From an uncultured Pelagibacteraceae bacterium (GTDB lineage: Bacteria > Pseudomonadota > Alphaproteobacteria > Pelagibacterales > Pelagibacteraceae), in assembly GCA_902633985.1 (NCBI GenBank), contig CACPHV010000001.1, positions 91,657 through 155,656 on the forward strand: a DNA stretch of 64,000 bases. The letters are read 5' to 3'. A program made the translations under genes and the position numbers. The notes below the pieces were generated by a model. The model did not search any database and was not told the origin of the DNA. It saw only the letters and a program-made list of their open reading frames with translations. The first letter of the stretch is position 1; each line of letters opens with the position of its first letter. This document shows positions 61,295 through 64,000 of the stretch, one piece after another.

Positions 61295-61927
61295 ATGATT
61301 GCACATGCTATTTTCTTTTATACTTTTTCAATAATTGCTGTTGTTTCAGCTATAATGGTAACAGCCTCTAAAAATACTGTTCATTCAGTATTTTTCTTAA
61401 TTCTTGATTTCATAAGTATCTCTTGTCTTTTCATAATGATTGGTGCTGAATTCTTGGGAATGATAATGCTAATTGTTTATGTTGGAGCTGTAGCGGTTTT
61501 GTTTTTATTTGTAGTGATGATGTTAAATGTAGCACAACAGAAAAATCAATGGTTTGCAGGTCAAGCAACCTCAAAACATATCCCAGTTGGTCTAATTATA
61601 AGTACATTAATTTTCTTTGAAATTATAATTGTAATAGGTGGCTGGAAATATAAACCAGAAATTTTTGATATTAATAATTCACTTGCTAGTACAAGTGTAA
61701 GTAATACCCATTCGTTAGGTCAAGTTTTATATACTGATTATATCCACGTATTTCAAATTAGTGGAATGATCCTTTTAGTTGCCATGATAGGGGCCATAGT
61801 ATTAACTTTTAGACAAAGATCAGGTGTTAAAAAACAAAGTTATATCAAGCAAATATCCAGAGAAAGAGCAGAAGGTGTTGAGGTTCTAGAGGTTCAAAGT
61901 AATAAAGGAGTTAAAATAGATGACTGA
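61295..61927 (+). CDS. nuoJ: NADH-quinone oxidoreductase subunit J
   Basis: The 210-residue membrane subunit starts at ATG 61295 ([11 protein letters not shown]), not at an in-frame ATG inside nuoI at 61232, since subunit J begins at its first helix. Blocks are [26 protein letters not shown] (about 54-79), the helix with the pi-bulge region, and [14 protein letters not shown]. It takes part in coupling between quinone site and proton channels. It overlaps nuoK by 8 bases. Confidence 0.96.
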   Translation: MIAHAIFFYTFSIIAVVSAIMVTASKNTVHSVFFLILDFISISCLFIMIGAEFLGMIMLIVYVGAVAVLFLFVVMMLNVAQQKNQWFAGQATSKHIPVGLIISTLIFFEIIIVIGGWKYKPEIFDINNSLASTSVSNTHSLGQVLYTDYIHVFQISGMILLVAMIGAIVLTFRQRSGVKKQSYIKQISRERAEGVEVLEVQSNKGVKIDD

Positions 61928-62231
61928 GATAGGTTTAGGACATTATTTAACTCTAGGTGCTGTGATTTTCTCAATTGGAATCATTGGTATTTTTCTAAAC
62001 AGAAAGAACATCATTGTTATATTAATGAGTATTGAATTGATATTACTTGCTGTAAATATCAATTTAGTTGCTTTTTCTATTTATTTAGGAGATTTGGCAG
62101 GACAAGTCTTTACTTTATTCATTCTTACTGTTGCAGCAGCAGAAGCAGCTATTGGATTAGCAATCATTGTCGTGTATTTCAGAAACTCTGGAACAATACG
62201 AGTTGAAGAAATAGATAAGTTAAAAGGATAA
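61920..62231 (+). CDS. nuoK: NADH-quinone oxidoreductase subunit K
   Basis: The 103-residue subunit has three membrane helices with the conserved glutamates in [15 protein letters not shown] (Glu39) and [18 protein letters not shown] (about 72-89). These form part of the proton path. Length is normal. The stop lies two bases before nuoL. Confidence 0.98.
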   Translation: MTEIGLGHYLTLGAVIFSIGIIGIFLNRKNIIVILMSIELILLAVNINLVAFSIYLGDLAGQVFTLFILTVAAAEAAIGLAIIVVYFRNSGTIRVEEIDKLKG

Positions 62232-62233
62232 CC

Positions 62234-64000
62234 ATGGAATTATCGATTATATTTCTTCCACTTATTGCTTCAATTGTATCCGGTTTTTTTGGCAGATATA
62301 TAGGTGATAGAAATTCTGAAATAGTAACAAGTGCTCTGGTTTCAATTTCTGCGCTTTTATCAATTTATGTCCTTTATCAAGTAATTGTAAATCAATATGA
62401 AGAAAATATTGTCATAGCTACATGGATAAGCTCGGGTTCACTTGATGTAAATTGGTCAATGTTAATTGATCCATTATCAGCAGTAATGTTAGTAGTTGTA
62501 ACTTCCGTATCTGCTTTAGTTCATATTTATTCAATTGGTTACATGTCTCATGATCCTCATAAGCCAAGATTCATGGCTTACTTATCATTATTCACTTTTG
62601 CTATGTTGATGCTTGTAACATCAGATAATTTTATTCAATTATTTTTTGGCTGGGAAGGTGTTGGTCTTTGTTCTTATTTCTTAATAGGTTTTTGGTTTAA
62701 AAAAGAAAGTGCAAATGCTGCAGCAATAAAAGCATTTGTTGTAAACAGAGTAGGTGACTTTGGCTTTGCTTTAGGAATTTTTTTAATATTTTATTTATTT
62801 GGAACTGTTAATTACTCTGAAGTTTTTCAACAAATTCCAACTGTTGTAGATAAAAATTTATCCTTTTTAGGTTTTGAAGTTAAAGCAATAGATCTAATTT
62901 GTTTACTTTTATTTATTGGAGCAATGGGTAAATCTGCACAGATATTACTGCATACTTGGTTACCTGATGCTATGGAAGGTCCAACACCTGTTTCTGCATT
63001 AATTCATGCAGCAACAATGGTAACAGCTGGTGTTTTCTTAGTTGTAAGATGTTCTCCAATCTATGAATATTCACCATTGATACTAAATTTTATAACTATC
63101 GTTGGAATGACTACAGCATTCTTTGCAGCAACCGTCGCTCTAGTTCAAACAGATATAAAAAAAATTATTGCTTACTCTACATGTAGCCAACTTGGTTATA
63201 TGTTTTTTGCAGCTGGAGTAGGTGCATACAATGTTGCTATGTTTCACTTATTTACTCATGCATTTTTCAAAGCTTTATTATTTTTAGGATCTGGATCAGT
63301 AATCCATGCATTTAAAGATGAGCAAAATATAAATAACATGGGAGGTGTATGGAAAAAGTTACCATATACATATACTTTAATGATAATAGGAACACTTGCA
63401 TTAACAGGTTTTCCATTTTTATCAGGATTTTATTCTAAAGACGCAATTATAGAATTTGCATATTTAAAAGGTAATACCACTGGTTATTATGCAGCTGGAA
63501 TTGGAATAATTACAGCATTTTTAACATCTATTTATTCATGGAGATTGATATTTAAAACTTTCCATGGAGAGTATAATAACAAAGAGATCAAAATAGAGGA
63601 AACACATGAGTCCCCATTGGTTATGCTCGTTCCATTATTTATTCTCTCAATAGGAGCTGTTTTTGCTGGTTTTCTATTTAAAGGACTATTTATTGGTCAT
63701 GGTGAGAATTTATTCTGGGCAGAGTCTATTAAATTCTTAGAACCTTTGAGTGCTGAGCACCCACCTTTATGGTTTTTACTTTTAACACCATGTTTAGTTT
63801 TAGTATCTATTCCAATTGCTTATTACTTATTTGTAAAAAACAAAGAGCTTCCTAATTCAATAGTTTCTATAAACAAACCTTTGTATAATTTTTTAGTTAA
63901 CAAATGGTATTTTGATGAGTTGTATAATGTGTTGTTTATTAAATCCTCAAAAAAACTAGGACTATTTTTATGGAAATTTTGTGATGGAACTATAATAGAT
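62234..64000 (+). CDS. nuoL: NADH-quinone oxidoreductase subunit L, cut by the window edge
   Basis: The frame opens with ATG at 62234 (MELSIIFLPLIASIVSGFFG) and stays open for 589 codons to the end of the window. Blocks include LIDPLSAVMLVVVTSVSALVHIYSIGYMSHDP (about 77-108), the conserved Glu in FFGWEGVGLCSYFLIGFWF (about 138-156), the Lys in GKSAQILLHTWLPDAMEGPTPVSALIHAATMV (about 232-263) and the discontinuous-helix region. It is the antiporter-like proton pump with the lateral helix at its C-terminus. nuoM and nuoN presumably follow. Confidence 0.97.
   Translation, partial: MELSIIFLPLIASIVSGFFGRYIGDRNSEIVTSALVSISALLSIYVLYQVIVNQYEENIVIATWISSGSLDVNWSMLIDPLSAVMLVVVTSVSALVHIYSIGYMSHDPHKPRFMAYLSLFTFAMLMLVTSDNFIQLFFGWEGVGLCSYFLIGFWFKKESANAAAIKAFVVNRVGDFGFALGIFLIFYLFGTVNYSEVFQQIPTVVDKNLSFLGFEVKAIDLICLLLFIGAMGKSAQILLHTWLPDAMEGPTPVSALIHAATMVTAGVFLVVRCSPIYEYSPLILNFITIVGMTTAFFAATVALVQTDIKKIIAYSTCSQLGYMFFAAGVGAYNVAMFHLFTHAFFKALLFLGSGSVIHAFKDEQNINNMGGVWKKLPYTYTLMIIGTLALTGFPFLSGFYSKDAIIEFAYLKGNTTGYYAAGIGIITAFLTSIYSWRLIFKTFHGEYNNKEIKIEETHESPLVMLVPLFILSIGAVFAGFLFKGLFIGHGENLFWAESIKFLEPLSAEHPPLWFLLLTPCLVLVSIPIAYYLFVKNKELPNSIVSINKPLYNFLVNKWYFDELYNVLFIKSSKKLGLFLWKFCDGTIID

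Noticed and set aside
1..64000. CRISPR arrays, transposases, integrases, prophage genes, rRNA and riboswitches
   Set aside because: No array of regular repeats, no terminal repeats with a transposase and no rRNA-like segment was seen. I found no SAM or glycine riboswitch-like fold upstream of the sulfur or amino acid genes.

Overview
The window looks like a chromosomal segment of a SAR11-clade alphaproteobacterium (Candidatus Pelagibacter-like). The DNA is very AT-rich, with A/T third positions and lysine-, asparagine- and isoleucine-rich proteins. Genes are packed with 1-4 base overlaps and almost no spacers. An aprM-aprB-aprA sulfite oxidation operon sits next to xsc, many transporters are TRAP or TSUP type, and the nuo operon has the alphaproteobacterial order. 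I see no insertion sequence, prophage, integrase, CRISPR array or rRNA operon. The assignment rests on gene content and style; I could not run a phylogeny. LAYOUT. 1-8.8 kb: small housekeeping and stress genes (GNAT, TSUP permease, SOUL protein, compact beta-carbonic anhydrase-like protein, the LolD/YbbA-type ABC exporter divergent from the TesA-like esterase, TPR protein, SRAP protein, YajQ). 8.9-17.8 kb: rseP, HU, an ammonium transporter with strong hairpins after it, peroxiredoxin, a glycosyltransferase-like gene, rhodanese, recX, a three-gene minus-strand operon (DUF3553, cysQ, a 47-residue membrane protein) and mnmA. 17.9-23.2 kb: a PLP C-S lyase, an MFS carrier, a pabB-pabA-pabC-like run and a HIT protein. 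SULFUR REGION, 23.2-34 kb, the most interesting part: aprM, aprB, aprA, an unrecognised 116-residue protein, a 44-residue membrane protein and a TSUP exporter on the plus strand; a YeiH-type exporter and suyA/suyB (sulfolactate sulfo-lyase) on the minus strand; xsc (sulfoacetaldehyde acetyltransferase) and a DadA/PuuB-like FAD oxidoreductase on the plus strand. Xsc and SuyAB release sulfite from organosulfonates, AprBA with AprM can oxidise sulfite to APS and pass electrons to quinone, and the two exporters could remove sulfite or sulfate. Just beyond lie a GMC alcohol oxidase-like gene and a TRAP transporter (37.8-40.9 kb), types used elsewhere for isethionate oxidation and sulfonate uptake, so this may be one uptake-to-sulfate route. 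suyB carries two apparent +1 shifts in A6 tracts, and an M23 peptidase gene at 34 kb carries one in an A8 tract. 34.7-46.8 kb: SDR and TerC genes, an NCS1 permease, DUF3047, YbgC thioesterase, uracil-DNA glycosylase, histidine phosphatase and several very small ORFs. 46.9-53.1 kb: tRNA-Leu, tig-clpP-clpX-lon, tRNA-Val and tRNA-Asp. 53.2-64 kb: nuoA to nuoL (respiratory complex I), with nuoL cut by the window edge.
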